Of a stretch of 64,000 nt of DNA, positions 23,901-38,900 are shown piece after piece (the first letter of the stretch is position 1; each line of letters opens with the position of its first letter). The notes under the pieces are model-generated. The model did not search any database. It saw nothing but the letters and a program-made list of their open reading frames with translations, and was not told the origin of the DNA. Source of the stretch: Sphaerolaimus hirsutus (Eukaryota; Nematoda; Chromadorea; Monhysterida; Sphaerolaimidae); contig OZ038452.1 of the NCBI GenBank assembly GCA_964036195.1, forward strand, positions 11,278,704 to 11,342,703. Reading direction: 5' to 3'. The position numbers and the translations under genes were made by a program.

Positions 23901-26900
23901 AGTTCAGATGCTCAGTACAAGGTACACTGGTACAATCAAAAATTCAAAACTATACAGCTACCACAATCATAGCTAAACAGACAAACCTGCATGCAGGTGT
24001 TTTATGTTAATTTTTCCATTTCTAGCACAATTTTGTTAACTTTTTTCGTTTCCGTGCAAATTTCACTTTCCGTTTTCCGGCATTTCATTTGTCCGTTTTC
24101 CGTTTTCAGGCCGATAAATTCTTTTACCCTTTCCGTTTTCCGTTTTCCGGCAGCTTTCAAATTTTACCCTTTCCGTTTTCCTTTTTCCACAAAATTTTTT
24201 TTTGACACCCTAGTTGTAATGCAAGGTGGTTGTAAAGTGACGATTATTGGTGTGTGCTAGGATAACTCTTGAACCAGTAAAGCGATCGCAGCCATATTTT
24301 GTGGAAAGCTTTCCTATTTAGTTGTAAATGTTCACCTAAAATTTGAGATTTATCCGGCAACCCAGTGTCAAGTTATTCAAAATCTAAAGCATTTGTCTAG
24401 ATTTCCGCACCCTGTACATTGACAGTGTTTCACTAGAAGTGTGTGGGTTTGGATAAAAGGGCAAAAATGTCAAATTAAATTTGTCAGGGGACTTTAAATC
24501 GTTCATGGCTGGCCCATAATCTCCACCCAGCCAACCTGACCCGCCTGCAAACAGCAGTACAATTATCCACAGTCGCAGTTTCACAGTGCGCATTTCCCGC
24601 TGTTCCAATGGACTATACTGGTGATTAGAAGTCTGCAATTTGCGCGCATCTGATTAATTTACAGTCATCGTGAAACTGGATTTTGTTTCATAATAGGTAA
24701 TGGCTCACTGATTTTCTGATTGCTCTGGATCGTCTCAGTTTTCGAACAATCATTGCATTGAAGAAAATCACCGCTATTAGTGGCAGCGCCCACACAAACA
24801 GCGGGTAGAACACCTTGTTCATCTGAAAATTCACAAATTCACACTGTTTTCTGACGTGTGTAGTTTGCTCTATGCCAGGGACATGTCCTGGGGTCTTCCC
24901 ATTGGCTGGACTATATAAACAACAAATATTACCCCTCCCCCCTCTCAAAAACTCCTGGATACGTCCCTGCTCTATGCCAATTTAAAGCTGTGGAAATAAC
25001 GCACGAGCAGCGTGTACCGATAATCGACGATCAAATAGACTTGCAGTCCCACGTTTCCGTCTGCGTCATACACGTAGATATATTCCCAGTACCGGATGGT
25101 GTTCACTGCCGCACTGAGAAGCACTATGCCGCCGATGGCCGTCACCGAGCGACGTTTTTGCGTCGCTGTATTCAGTGGTCTGCAAATCGCCTTGAATCTC
25201 TGCACCGAAACCAGCACGATTATCCATATGGCGGAGTAATTTGCGGCCATTAGAAGTGGATTTAATGTGCGCACCCCGTAGATGACCATGTTGATCAGCT
25301 GGTCGGATATGAGGTTGTAGGCGGTTCTGCGTTGTGAGAGTGTCTAAAGGATTTACCGTATTTCCTCGAAATACCCCCCCCCCTCAATATGGCCAGTATG
25401 AATTGATAACCCCCCCCCCTCGAAATTCTCGCCCCCTTCTGGAATGGGATCGGTTTGCCATTTACCCCTCAAAATTTGCACTATCAAAAAAATTAACCCC
25501 CGGGGGGTATTTCGAGGAAATAGGGTAAACAGAACATTTGACATGCAGTGCTCCGCACTTTGTGCCGCGCGGCCGCGATCTCACCTGTAGAAGCCCTCCA
25601 CGGCGGGCAAAACGAGCACAAAGAATGAACACGACAGTTGCGCAGCGTCCGATACGCTGAGCGCCAGCAAGTAGGGCACCAGGGAGGACCGATTCCCTTC
25701 TATCATCATCCTGGTTAAGGCACAGAATGTCAGCACGTTGGCTAGCAGTCCGCAAAAGATGAGCGCCGACTGCACGTAGACGCCCAAAATGCAGTTTGTC
25801 ATGTCCATCTTAGGCACTCGCAAACACTGAAGTGCCCTGTAGAATATCAAACGTCGTACAAAGTGCCAAAAGTCATGTAAAATGCCCTGGAAGATGGATA
25901 ACTTGTTTTCCATTTTACATGGCATTTTACGCCATTTTTGACACTTCGCGTGACATTTGACATTTCAGGGGGCATTTTACAGGGTCTGGGAGTGGCACCG
26001 GCTGCGCCAGGTGGATGCACACTGCGCTGATCGACGCGCCGCTCTGGTCGATCGGCGATGCCGTTTCGGTTAAGCTCACGTTTTCATGAGACATTCTGCA
26101 AATATGTTTAATCTTGACTCGTCGGTCGATTTAGCATATTATTAGTGTGAACGGTGTATGCAGCATCAACGGTGTTGGCGATTTCCCAATTGGTGAAGTA
26201 ATTTCAAAGCTTCCGCCGTGACTCCCGTAAATATGGCGACTTGAAGCGATAGTGCCATATAGTGCCTAAAATAGTGCCATCCTGTGGGAGATGATTGCAA
26301 GTGCATGGTGCTTTATTTATAAGCGGGCAGTGATATTTATTATTCAAGCGAATAGCGACTGCTCTTCATCTTTATAAAGTAGCCGCGTTTTTACGTCAAT
26401 CATTGGAATGCTCGTGAGGCCGTTGCCGATTCATTGTGATGGAAAGTCGGCAGAAAAATGCAGAGTTGGAAAAACGTATTTACGTTTACCCGAAATACCC
26501 GGTTATTCGGGTATTTATACTTACGTTTACGTTTACGTTTTCCAAAAATACCATTACGTTTTGTTACGTTTTCCTGACCAAAATACCCGGGTACTAGAGA
26601 AAACGTAAAAAAAACTTGTGATCGTTCACACGTGTACATGTTCAAATGGGCTGCACCACCTGCAGCCAACGATATTTTTATGTTTTTGCATAAACGTGAT
26701 ATGTATATGTACAAAAAAGTAGTGTATGAAAAAAGTCACTGCACGCTTACACTTAACATGGCATACTGGGTACATATTCATAAATGTGTTCAAATGCTGA
26801 ACACAGAAACATTTTTGCTTGTTTGTGGAGCCTTGCATTTATCAATTTTTTTGTGATGAGTTCCGACAACACCACCTGCAACAACTGTGAGTAGCACACG

Positions 26901-29900
26901 TTTTAAAACTGGCAGGGCGAGTGCAAGCTCAGGACTCTGTAGGATGACCTGTAAAATGTAAAATTTCATGCAAATGTCAAAACTCATGTAAAATGCCCAG
27001 CAAAATGGCAAAGATTTGGCACCTTCCATGGCATTTTGCATGATTGTAGACACTTTGCATGCCGTTTGACATTTTACAAAGCATTTTACAGAGTCTCAGA
27101 CTCCCCCAGAATCACCAACCAGCGTATTTGGATTTGGCCACACTAACAACAGAAAGTGGTGCAGATGGAGCGATTGACCCATCTAAAGGTGAAAATAATG
27201 GTATTTTCCAAAGCACAATGGCAAATACTGTGTGTAAAATTTTTTACGTTTACGTTTTTTTTACGTATTCCTTGGTATTTTAAAAATACCTTACGTTTTA
27301 GTATTTATACTTTTGATTTGGAAAAGGCATTTACGTTTACGTTTACGTTTTCCAAAAATACCAGTATTTGCACAACTCTGGAAAAATGGCGCCATGGCGC
27401 CATTTTAAAAAGAGCGTTGAGCGCCAGAGGGCAACCGAAAAGGGAGCTATTCCAGCACTACTGATACATTAATATTTATGATTCCTCGTGTTGGGGTTGA
27501 CAAATCAAAATAATATATTTACTTAGTGATATCGCATAATGGGTTGCGGTAAAAGAGATCTCATGAAAGTTGATGTTATTATGCTGGTTTAACTTTTACC
27601 GTAGAAATATTTTAGTGTAAATCACAACGCATTTGAGTTTACTGGAATGAGGAGTCCGTCAACTTCTCCTGACACCGATCAAAAATTATTCATTGCGGTG
27701 AAGTCGAACGTGTTTAAAACAGATGTATGGTTTTTGCAAGTTTCCACTGTAAACTAGTGTGTGGAGACATTTAGGTACCACAGCAAGCTTATTTATTTTC
27801 CTGACAAAACTTGCTATCTCTGGCCAATCGCCAGATTGTGAATAAACAGCATGTACCTATTTCTGTATATGAATAAATTCGCTATATTGCGTGCGGTTGA
27901 GTGATTCCTCCTTCCCTTAACCGTCGTTCATAGCTCAGTACTGTGACGTGATCTTTTGTTGACGTTTTGGGGATATCGTCCTTTACCTGTAATTCTCGGG
28001 ACACTCCCAGACCCTGTAAAAGCTAAAATGTCATGCAAAGTGTCAAAGTTCATGAAAAATGCCCTGCCAAATGGCCATTTTGCAGGGCATTTTCCATGAC
28101 TTTTGACACTTTGCATGACATTTGACATTCTACAGGGCATTTTCCAGGGTCTGGGAGTGGCACCTAGCAAAAAATTCTGGCACTGCAAATCAGCCTCCAG
28201 TATTTTCACGACTTTTGGCGACTTTTTCTATAAAAAGCACTGGCCAACGCTCCAAGCACATGTGAAGGCGACATCATTTGTATTACCATATGAATGGTGT
28301 GGATATGTAAGTGGATGATGTGTTTGGCATGCGCAAACAGGAGGTCAGACATGCAAATAGCATTTTGAATGGCTTGGAAATACATGGTCTTTTAATACGA
28401 CACTGTGTCGCGCCGTGAGTGACTTCAATTAGAATTTGAAATAGTAGCTACACTTTTTCACTTCCATGCCATAACCAGGAAACAGGAGAATAAGACATTT
28501 AGCAGAAGCTTGTGCATGCAAATGCCACAGCGCGAGCCCATCACCAGGGTTGGTTTTATAAAAATTAATTTTAGTAAAATTGTATAAAAATTGTATAAAA
28601 ATTTTATTTTATTTTAATTTTATTCTTGTTTCATTTTATTTTATTTTATTTTATTCCCAAAAGTCATTAATAAAATAAAATGACCCATTTTACAAAAATT
28701 TTACAAAAATTGTACAAAAATTTTACAAAAAATCAGAATCATGCATGCAAGGCCAGAAAAATGTTATAATTAGACCTATACATGAAAAACCTGTGACAAA
28801 TTTTTCCCTTACTTTTCAAAAGTTGCATGCAGTATGTATGTCATGCAAAGTGTGAATTGTGTATCCAAATTTTGTGTTTTTGTATCCATAGTATGTTTTG
28901 TATCCAAATCTTATGTTTTTGTATCCAAATGTTCACATAAGATTTGGATTCAACAACAACATAATTTGGATACAAAACATAAGATTTAGAAATAAAACAT
29001 GAGATTTGGACACAATTTGCTTGACAATTGATACTTTAATTTTTACATGTCATGACAATTTACACTTTACTTCACATTTGTCATGACAATTGACACTTTG
29101 CATGACATTTTACATGACATTTGACACTTTACAATGCTTGGGACTGCCCCCAGATCCGTGAATAAACAGGTACAAACTCAAGCAATGAGATTAAATTTTA
29201 CAAAAAAGATGAATTTTGATACAATTTTACAAAAATATGAATTTTTATACAATTTTACAAAAATTTTACAAAAATTTGAATTTTTATACAATTTTTATTT
29301 TTATTCTGAAATTTTCCATTTTATTTTATTTTATTTTATTCTTGAATATTCCATTTTATTTTTATTTTATTTTTATTTTTTTCTGAGATTTTGCCAACCC
29401 TGCCCATCACACAAATGAGATGAGAATGTCAAAAATGATTCTCATTACTCAGTCAAATTAGTTATTTCTCATCAGGTTATGTATGTGAACACACAAATGC
29501 CACACTGACTTATCGGTTTGAAGGCTGAAAGATTATCTGAGGTGCAATCTTGTTGCTATGGAACGGCATGCACATAAATACACAATCAGATTCCCATAAA
29601 GTTCGAATTTGTACAAATATGTATGTGTAAATTAGAATCTATTCAAATTTAGTACTTGCACTAGCCCTTATTTTGTATTTACGCATAAAGCTTAATGTAC
29701 GTAGCAACGATGTATCGTAAGCAGGTTTTTCAGTGCCTTTATATTGAATTTTATTATGAAACAGAATTAGAAATATAAAATGCTGTACAAATTCTCACGT
29801 CTGTAGACCTGTCGTGCCATAGATAGTGCACCTACGATATGCCACAGACTTACACAAATATTTAGATATGTTTTGTATATTTATATTTTGTAATTTACCT

Positions 29901-32900
29901 ACATATGTCAACAAACACGACAGGAAACACGCCAAGAAAGGTGCCAGATAAGGTCCTGTGTGATCCACTCAAGTCAGCTTTCCGCACGGATGTCCATATC
30001 AGTGTCAGTGATTGACATAGTTCACTGAGTTCCTTTCAACAAAATCTACCATATCTCATCCGAATGAACGTATAATTTATTTTTCTCATTTCATTACTCT
30101 TCCCTGTTCACAATCCGACCCCCCCCCCCCCCGCTCAAAAATCCTGGCTACGCCACTGCTGGGCTCCGTACACAAACAGCTCCCCGTTAAAAAATTCAGG
30201 ATACGTCCCTGTTGAGGGGTTCATTTGGACGGATTTTCAAAAAATGTGCCCAAAAAATTTTTTTGTTCAGAGGAGGTAATTTTCATCGAGCCCTCAACCC
30301 CCACCCCCCCACAAAAAAAATTGTTTAAGCTATCCGTCCGAAGGAGCTATTTACAATCCATGTGAGCTCACATCTATCCGAACTTGGCTATACACCTAAA
30401 TATCTCAGAGCCGCAAATTTACAATACCCCTGATCTTACTAGACATTTCTTTGTGAATTTAGTGCACAATTTTACATGTGACTTTATTCATTGAAATAGA
30501 GTAACCATCCCTGTATAGTATTCGGTTTGGACGGTGTATATATTTATATGTATGTAGTATTTACATATTTGTGGGGTTGAGTGAGGTGGGGGGCTGCCCC
30601 CCGTTGTGAACGGAGTCAACCTTTTGTAAATATGTAGTCCATTTTTGCATGTACTTATTTAGAATTTTAATTAATTATCTATCCCTCTATTGGCAACAAT
30701 TCAGTTGAAATGCATTTGTACCCAAAGATAATGGTAATGGTTGGGCGAAGATACCTTTCCCCCAAATAATCATTCCAGCAAATTACCCCCACCCCGGAGG
30801 GGCTCCAGATATCCCACTGATGTGCAAAGCATACTGTACTCTTTGTACACGTGTGGTATCTAAATATGTACATAAAAATAGAATACATGCTGTGGTTTGA
30901 TATGCTATACCACATCAAACGCAATGTCGACATTCCCCTCTCATGTCAACACGAAGTGTTTATGCTTTTCATGGAAATCTGCGATCGAATCATTTTCTGC
31001 TAATCAACTGCCTGGAGCCACGTGCCTCATTTCAGTGGTCATTAACTTTCTCTTAGGATCTCAACTAGGGGTCAAACGGGACCGCGTTCCCCCGGTCTCG
31101 ACAAAATGTAGAGACTTCATGTTCCTGGTACCAATTCCGTAAAAAGTAAAGTGAAAAGCGAAGTGAAATGACAAGTGGAAAAAATGAATACGTTGAGGAT
31201 GGAGGCTGACTTAGAAAGCGTTGTTTCTGATGACGGTTATGATAGTTTAGTGAGAAACGTGCCAATTTTTCGCTTGCGCCGGAACTTCAGAATAAAAAAC
31301 GTTACCCTATCATAAAATTTTCACTTCACTTTTTGCGGAATTGGTAGCCGAGCCCGGTCTCACAAAAAAAGGTCTCAGAAAGCCAGTCTCGTTTGAACCC
31401 TAATCTCAACTAGAACACAAGCGTGAACTAATTGACTGAATAAACATGAGGTAGGCCCGGGCGGCGAATTGAAACAGTACTGCAGCATTCACGGGTCAAT
31501 TGTGTAACTTGAATATCATTCTATCTGCCCGACGCGTGCCTCTGGGAATCTGCCTTAAGTGATTGAGTGTAATCAAGTTGAAAGCACCATGCTACGGGCG
31601 GAGAAAACAACAACAGCTAAGTGTCAATGCACGCATTAAATTGAGCCGTCGGGGACATTAACAATATAATAGCCCTTGTGGGTGTGCTATTTTTAAATAA
31701 GAAAATAAAACGTTTCAAAAGGGGTTGGGGTTAATTCAAATCTGACTTTTTAATTTCCCAAAAGCGTGTGTAGACAAAAAATAAATGTAAGAAGAAATAT
31801 AAATGGGTATAAATATGAAGTGACACATGCCATGTCTATTGGTTGCATAAATGGTTGTGGAGTCATGCGATAACACTAAATGGTGATTTCTGCAAAGAAA
31901 AAATCCATTTTCTTGTTGACTCGTTATGTACATATTTATATTACCTTTCAACGGACTTAAGTTCAAAAAATAAAATTTGTCTTCGTTTAAAAAAATCGTT
32001 TAACAACTTTATTGGTTGATATTTTGAGAGTGATGTTTCATGTAGCAGACGCCTGTGAAAGCACATAAGCTGGATTTTTATAATGTGGCTTAGTTTATTC
32101 GCGTTTGCTCCAATTTTTGAATGAGACTGCTAATGAATTATCACCATGCATGAGTCTCATCGGATCCTAATCGGCTTATTATCACTCTGTGGCATTCGGA
32201 GATAGAAGATTTGCAACTAAAATATTACAACACCGTTGGAAACAAACTCCACTGTTATGTGAAACTGATGTGTGAAACTGCTGTGTGAAACTGATGCTCG
32301 TGTAAAAAAGTCAAAATACTTGGTGAAATGCAGTTAATTTTTTAAGATTTTCATTTAAAAACTTTTTCACCGAATTATTTTTTAAATTCAGTTTTTTTGA
32401 AACTACAACTGTTTCAATCAGAGAAAAAGAGTCAAGTGAGTGCCATCGGCAGTGCTAAATGAAAGGGGTTGAAAAACACGCCTTCAATGTCGACACAGTT
32501 TTTACGTCGACAGATATGCCGCTGATAATGTCTTTATGCTAATAGAAGTTTACAAATACATCGTTCACACCGGGGAGAAAAGTTCCATCACGTTCTCACA
32601 CCGTTTTTCGCAAACACCGTCCTTCACATTTCGCGCCGCTCTTCGCAATGCACGCTACACCGCTCGCAGGAGCTGCAGTCGGCGGTGACGCACCGCGTGC
32701 GTTCCGTGTACCGCGCCAACGAGCACGCGCCCGCCGAGCAACGACACCAGCTCACCGAGGTCCTACTCAAAGTGCTGCCGGTTTGTGCTTTTTGGCTCGT
32801 TGTATGTACGATGTTTTGGTATGCCCGACGCGAGTGTCAACTGCCGGCACGGGCAAAACTAGTAAATATCGTATTTTTCCGTGTATAAGGCTCCCCCCCA

Positions 32901-35900
32901 CGATCATAGTGCCGGGGCATTATACACTGCAAAAAGTTCCATGCATAATGCCCGGGCACTATGCAATACAGAAAAAAATATTTGTCACTCAAGTCGGATA
33001 AGTCCACAATTTTCGGGACCGAATTTTCACATGATGGCGCCTGTTGCAACAATGTTGCGGCGCACCGCGCGCATCTGGTTCACGCGTCTGGTCTAGTATT
33101 TTCGATTGATGGGACTTTCACCGTGCAATCTGCATTGGCGGTGGCTTTTCTGGTATACAAAGACATCGTCGATTGAAATGCATAGTGCCCGGGCACTATG
33201 CACAGCACTTGGAAAGTGTTTGAAAAAAGCCCCCAAATTTGTATAGTGCCCGGGTCCTTATACACGGAGAAATACGGTAGGCGTCGCAAATCGTCCCACG
33301 AGATTTGTGTGCGGGTTGCCACCACAAAAATCACCAATAACATGTTCTCTGACTAGGAAATACTGAGAGCGGCAGGCGATAAGAAATGGGTGTGCACAGG
33401 AATTTGTCAAAACCTCAATTATGTATTTCTGCCTGATGGGTGCAGAAACACCTTGTCGATATCACAACACCTTCCATGTCTATCTTAATACACGGTATTT
33501 TGCAATTTTTTGCGCGCAAGCGCTTAATTTCACAAATTGCCATTGGTGTTTGTCAGGGGTTGAGTAGGGGGGGTTACCCCCCCCCCCCAAATCCGCCAGC
33601 TATCTATCTATCCCGGAGGCAAAATTTTAGGCTACTATCCCCTAACCCCCCCCCCCCCAATTGGCCAGCTTTCTATCTATCTGTCGCGATTTTACAGAAA
33701 TTTTGCCCCAATTTTCGCTCAAAATCGCTAATTTTCGTACCTTTTTATAGTTTTCACCTACAAAATTCTAATTCATGTTCCGTATTGCCTATTTTCGGCG
33801 ATTTTTTGTACTATATGTACTTACTTACATATTTACCTATTTATAGCTGTTTTTATCCTACTTTGAGCGATTTTTTTCCTTTTGTTCCTTCTATACATCG
33901 GAAAAGCCTATACATTAAACCCCCGCGTACATGGTTCGGCAAAAAGTCGGGACTGGGGCGGTCCCGGTCCCGGTCCCAGTCCCGACATTTGGAAAAAGTC
34001 AGTCCCGGTCCCGACCACCCAGTCCCGGTCCCGGTCCCGGAATATTATAGTGGTCCCGACAAGGGATGAAAAAAACGTCTTTTTCAATGACCTAGCTTTA
34101 AAAAATGACGTTTTTTAATAAAAATTTTTTTTTCAAAAGCACCCAAATATAGTTACAATGTTGTCAACGTATACACGTAAATATGCCAAGCAAATAGCAG
34201 TACTTTTTGATGTTATATATAGCAATATAATGGCGGTGGAGCCATCTGATAGTATTATAAGTGGTGATTTCTGCCCAAAAAAATATTTTGATGTCAACAT
34301 GTTACATAAATATGATGTAAGGTATATTGCTTTTCATCAAATGTTCATCACTTCAAGTGAAGCTGGGCATGGAATAGTGCTTGAAAAATGTTATAAAAAG
34401 ACTAATACATTGGTCATTCAACAGTGGAATTTTTCGTAACAACATTGGCTGGATATTACATACCAATAGGGTTAAAACTTGACCGCGCTCCCCGTACATG
34501 GTTCGGCAAATCCCGGTCCCGATCCCGGACCCGGTCCCAACAATTGAAAAAAGCCAGTCCTGGTCCCGACCACCCAGTCCCGGTCCCGGTCCCGACGTAA
34601 AAATTTCTGGTCCCGGTCCGAAAAACTGGTCCCGTTTGAACCCTATTTTCTACACACATTTGAACGAATCACCGTGAATACAGAAACTGGCTGAATTGGA
34701 CACCGTGGGAGCGGCCGAGCTGCTGCTCGAGTTTGTGCCCGACAAACTGACCGCGCTGCCCGACATGCTGCACGAGCACGCCGACGACACTGCCAAGCAC
34801 GCGGCGCTGGCAAAACTGCTCTTTGCCGTGTTCAAACTCAAGTTGGTATTGCCTCTTGATTGATTGATTTATTGGTATTGGTATTGATTGTATACGGAGC
34901 CCTGCGAACAGGGGGGGAGGTTGTGGCGCTCCTCCCCCAAAAAAATTTGTTCCTGTAATAACGGAATGGGCCATGGCGCTGGCACCATTTGTTGGCGCCA
35001 CGCCATAGCCGTACGCCAACATGTACTGTATGGTGGTTATTGTAACCTAAATTTATGGTACCGGGCACCGCGTTGAGCCCATTTGTACGGGTGGTTAAAC
35101 TTAAATATGAATTTTATATAGCGTGCGGTGCAGAAATGCGGCCACCCTCCTCCCCCGCTCCCCCAGGGTACGTCCTTGGCCCCCACCCCTAAAGCATTCA
35201 CCCTGCAAACAGGGCGGGCGGCAGCGACGCCGGCTCGGCGGCCCTAACCGGCGACACATCGACCGACGGCCAGCTACTGGTCGCGTGTGCTCGAGCCCTG
35301 TGCACACGCTCGCTACACGCGGACGCGCTGCGCCTGGTGCAGCTGTGGTCGCCGCTGCTCGACCAGCCCAACACGTGGCACCAGCTGCTCCAGTGCGCCG
35401 CTGATAATGGCGCCTTGGCGCTGCTCGTCTGGCTGTGCGATTGGCGCGGCGAGTTGCGCATCGCGGCTGAGAAGTTGTTGAAGGTGGGTATTTTTTAGTC
35501 CATTGACTGCGCACATTTCAACGAAATTTACGAGCGCCCCCCTCTCCTAAAATCTGTCCACTAGAATAGCGGAATAGAGTTATGGCGCCATGACGTTGGC
35601 GCCATGACGTTGGCGCCATTGTAGGCGCCTTGCCATGGCGTTGACGCCAATGTCTCCAATATGCCGCAGTTTTATATTGTACTTTTGCACCACATTTTAT
35701 AATTTGACTCCGTATTTTAACCCCTGAAACGTACATAACTATAAGAGATGTTGTATGGTGCGGAATTGCGCGCTTGCGTGCAAAACGTTTTTTGCAAATG
35801 ACCTACAAAATCGGCATTGAAATGTGCCATTTCCGGCATATTTTTTGTCTGGACCGGGAAGGGGGAGCGGACGCCCCCCCCCGCACCCCCCGGGCTACGT

Positions 35901-38900
35901 CCTTGTCTTCAAATTACAACCCTAATTGAATGTGATGCTCCACACTCCATAAGCACATTGGCTGTATTTGTATAAATACTACAATGTCGTATCATGGATT
36001 ATTTTTATGAGAAGCTAGCATCATTCAGAAACAGAATGGAGACTTTGAGACCGGAAGTGCCACAAAACCAATGAAAACAACACGCAATGTTATTTTTATG
36101 TGAAGCTGCGTGCTTGGGCACAAAAATTAATTAATCTAGTGGATCAGTACTGAGAATTTCGGCTTCCATTTTTTCCCAAAAATGGTTTCAATGCTTGCAT
36201 AAAACAGAACGGGGTAAGAAACTTAGACCAGAAAACGTCGAACCCTCCAAATTTTCTAACTCAAACACTGTGGTCCTTGTAGTTACTATGGTTACTTGCG
36301 CTGTTTTTAGTGTAAATTTGTTGCAAACTTCATTTGCAGAGGATAGGCGAATGCGCGCGTAGTTTGCAGCACTACCAGTCCGGCGAACAGAGTGAGGAAG
36401 CTACGCTGGATACTTTGGGTTAGTCGATCCTGTCGACATTCCATATTGCACAAGAGTTCAGCGGGTATACTCGAGGGACCGCATGCTATGCATTTTTCTG
36501 AAGGAAACACCATCATGACGTCATCGTTAACAAAATAAAAATAATTCCAACAAAAAAAACATGACGGGAAAAACATTCCTCGTTTGTACATTCCGTTCCG
36601 GATTCCGCTTTTTTGAAAAATCTTTTTGTGAAAGTGCATACATAAGTATCCAGCTCGCGCGTTATCGACCAAGACATAAATAATTTTGGGCGCATACTTT
36701 GCGGTCCGCCGAGTATACATGACTCCAAAGGTGCGCAAAATTTTGTAAATGATTTGTTTGATGTATGCATTGATGTATAAATATCCCAGTGAGATTACAG
36801 CTTGCATGCGATTCTCAGAAAGTCTAAAAAAGTTATAAATCCGTCAGCGTATTCGCAACGATGAATTTTTTTATCTCGTTTACAAAAATCGCATGCTTTA
36901 TTGTCATTAGCACGCTTCCAACGTGAGATATAAATGCTTGAATAGCCCTCCCCCGTAAAAAGTCACCCTTCTTGAATACCTAATTCCCTCGTGTTAGACG
37001 AGTGAGGAAAAATAATTACCCCTTATGACATATTTCGTGCCTAATTTGAACACAAATAGCATAATACTGTGCTAATAAACTATATTTCGTGAAATTAGTT
37101 GATAGAAACATACTTGATAATTTTGATGAAATAATAATTCATCACCTTGAATAATCCCCTTCAAATCGTTTAGTTATCTCCTCAAAGGAGGCTGACGAAA
37201 GAAATAGTTCCCAGGGGAATTATTCGAGCAACTACGGTATTTGCCAGTGCAGAATATCAAGTCTACCGACTATATACGAATGCGCCATTGTTCAGTGTCG
37301 GCGGCGGGACACGCCGTGGCAGTATGCCAGCGCCGCCGCCAGCTGGCTGACGCGCGCGGCGCGGACTCGGAGCGTAGCGAATCCAATCAGAGCTGCTTGG
37401 AGCTGTTCGACGCGCTGCTCGACATGCCCGCCGAGGTCGTCACCCAGTCTAATGGTCGGTTCTGGGCGTTGTGATTCAGTGTATACTGTATCATACTTCA
37501 GAAGTATGTGGAAACACATTGACTGAATTTACCCCCTTTTTAGTGTCTTTATCCATAATCATTGATATACTCCGGTTACTTTACACCCTGCACGCGTGGT
37601 TCCCGCTGGGAGTGTGCCAACGATGGTTAACGCGTGCAAGTTTCATACAAAGATGACAAAATTGATTGTTCTTATAATGTTATTCATTCACATATTCCCA
37701 TCGATGAATTTTTTTTGGCCATCGCATGATTTATAATCATTGGCACGCTTCCAACACGAGACATAAATCAGTGCGAGGGCAGAGTATCATGTACGCCGAG
37801 TATACTACTGTGTGTGGTGTTATCTGGTGTTATCTCGTGTAACCTTTCTACGCACGTCGCAGTGGCCAAAACGTGCGTGGCGAACACGCTGCAGGCGCTG
37901 GCGAAAATCGTCGACGCGCATCAACTCATGCAGAGGCTTCTTTCCGTGGGTCTTTTCTCTCTCTTCATTTACACGTTTTAAAATCTCCGATCGAAAACGT
38001 TGGCGCGAACGTTGTCTCGCAGTGCTCGTGGTTCTCCCGCGGCACCTACCGGGAGCACTACGCGCTGATATCGGCCATAATCGCCGACTACACGTGGCAC
38101 GGCCACACGCTGCAATCGCTGCTCGCTTGCGTCAGACTAGATACTTGTGCTGGCATAGACACATTGAGAAGGGCCGGCGCAAAGGGCTCTGCGGTCGGAG
38201 AGAATGACAAGTGCCATCTGTGCGCCCGGCATGCCAAAGGGAGAATGCCCGTGTTTCGGTTGGCGGGGGTTTTTATGTTTTATTTTTTAGCCAGAAAATT
38301 TTTAGGCGTTTTTTGCTGGCGTCAGAATGGTTGTTAAGATTAGAGCTACTCGCGCCCGGCTTTTTGGTTTAAAAATTTCCTTGCCGTTAAGAGGGGGTGG
38401 AAGTTTTGCAGTTGCAAACAAAAAAGTTCGCCCTGATTTTGCAAAAAATTCGCGTTTTTCGGTTATTGAAAAAAGTGCAAAAAGAGGGCTGAGCCGGGGA
38501 TTGAACCCGGGACCTCTCGCACCCTAAGCGAGAATCATGCCACTAGACCACTCAGCCGACTGACTCCCGCCTGTCTAAGTCTCTATCTATACGGCGACGT
38601 TTACTCATTCACCGACTGCGTAACTTTCCCATTTTTACACCGCGAGCGGCAATAAAGCGACACGGCCAATCAAGTGCGAAATGAATAAATCAATTCGAAG
38701 TGCACTCAATCCGTTCGTTCGCAGTTGCGGCCACCTGGTGCACTGGGCGTGCGCTCGCAAACGGCCAGACGACAACGCGCTGCGCTGTCCGCTGTGTCGC
38801 GCCGACGGGTCCCATGAGCAACTGCCGCGCGGCGACGTCCACGCCGTAGAGCACGTCGAGCCTGTCCTCGGTGCCCACGAGGTGCTATTGTTTTCGGTTT

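Larger units (their letters stand above)
26095..32669. repeat. Rest of VPS8 intron 19: repeats only
   Basis: Contains the elements listed separately at 26461, 28001, 28545 and 31066. Other content: 27390-28000 and 29410-30100, AT-rich single-copy-looking DNA with no feature seen; 30110-30430, CAGGGACG-family fragments with C-runs (AAAATCCTGGCTACG); 30430-31060, no feature; 31780-32100, a diverged piece of the TAGGGATGG family; 32100-32660, no feature. Confidence 0.6.

Noticed and set aside
33440-34069. Longest plus-strand ORF in the window (209 aa)
   Set aside because: It runs through CTATCTATC and GGTCCC repeats, is low-complexity (PPPPN, SRSRSR) and crosses element borders; no family resemblance.
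36307-36807. 166-aa minus-strand ORF as a gene
   Set aside because: Opposite VPS8 exon 23 and AT-rich intron; no domain, no supporting splice context.
38459-38570. Considering the GAACCCGGGACC palindrome as a transposon end
   Set aside because: It is the T arm of a complete tRNA-Pro on the minus strand.
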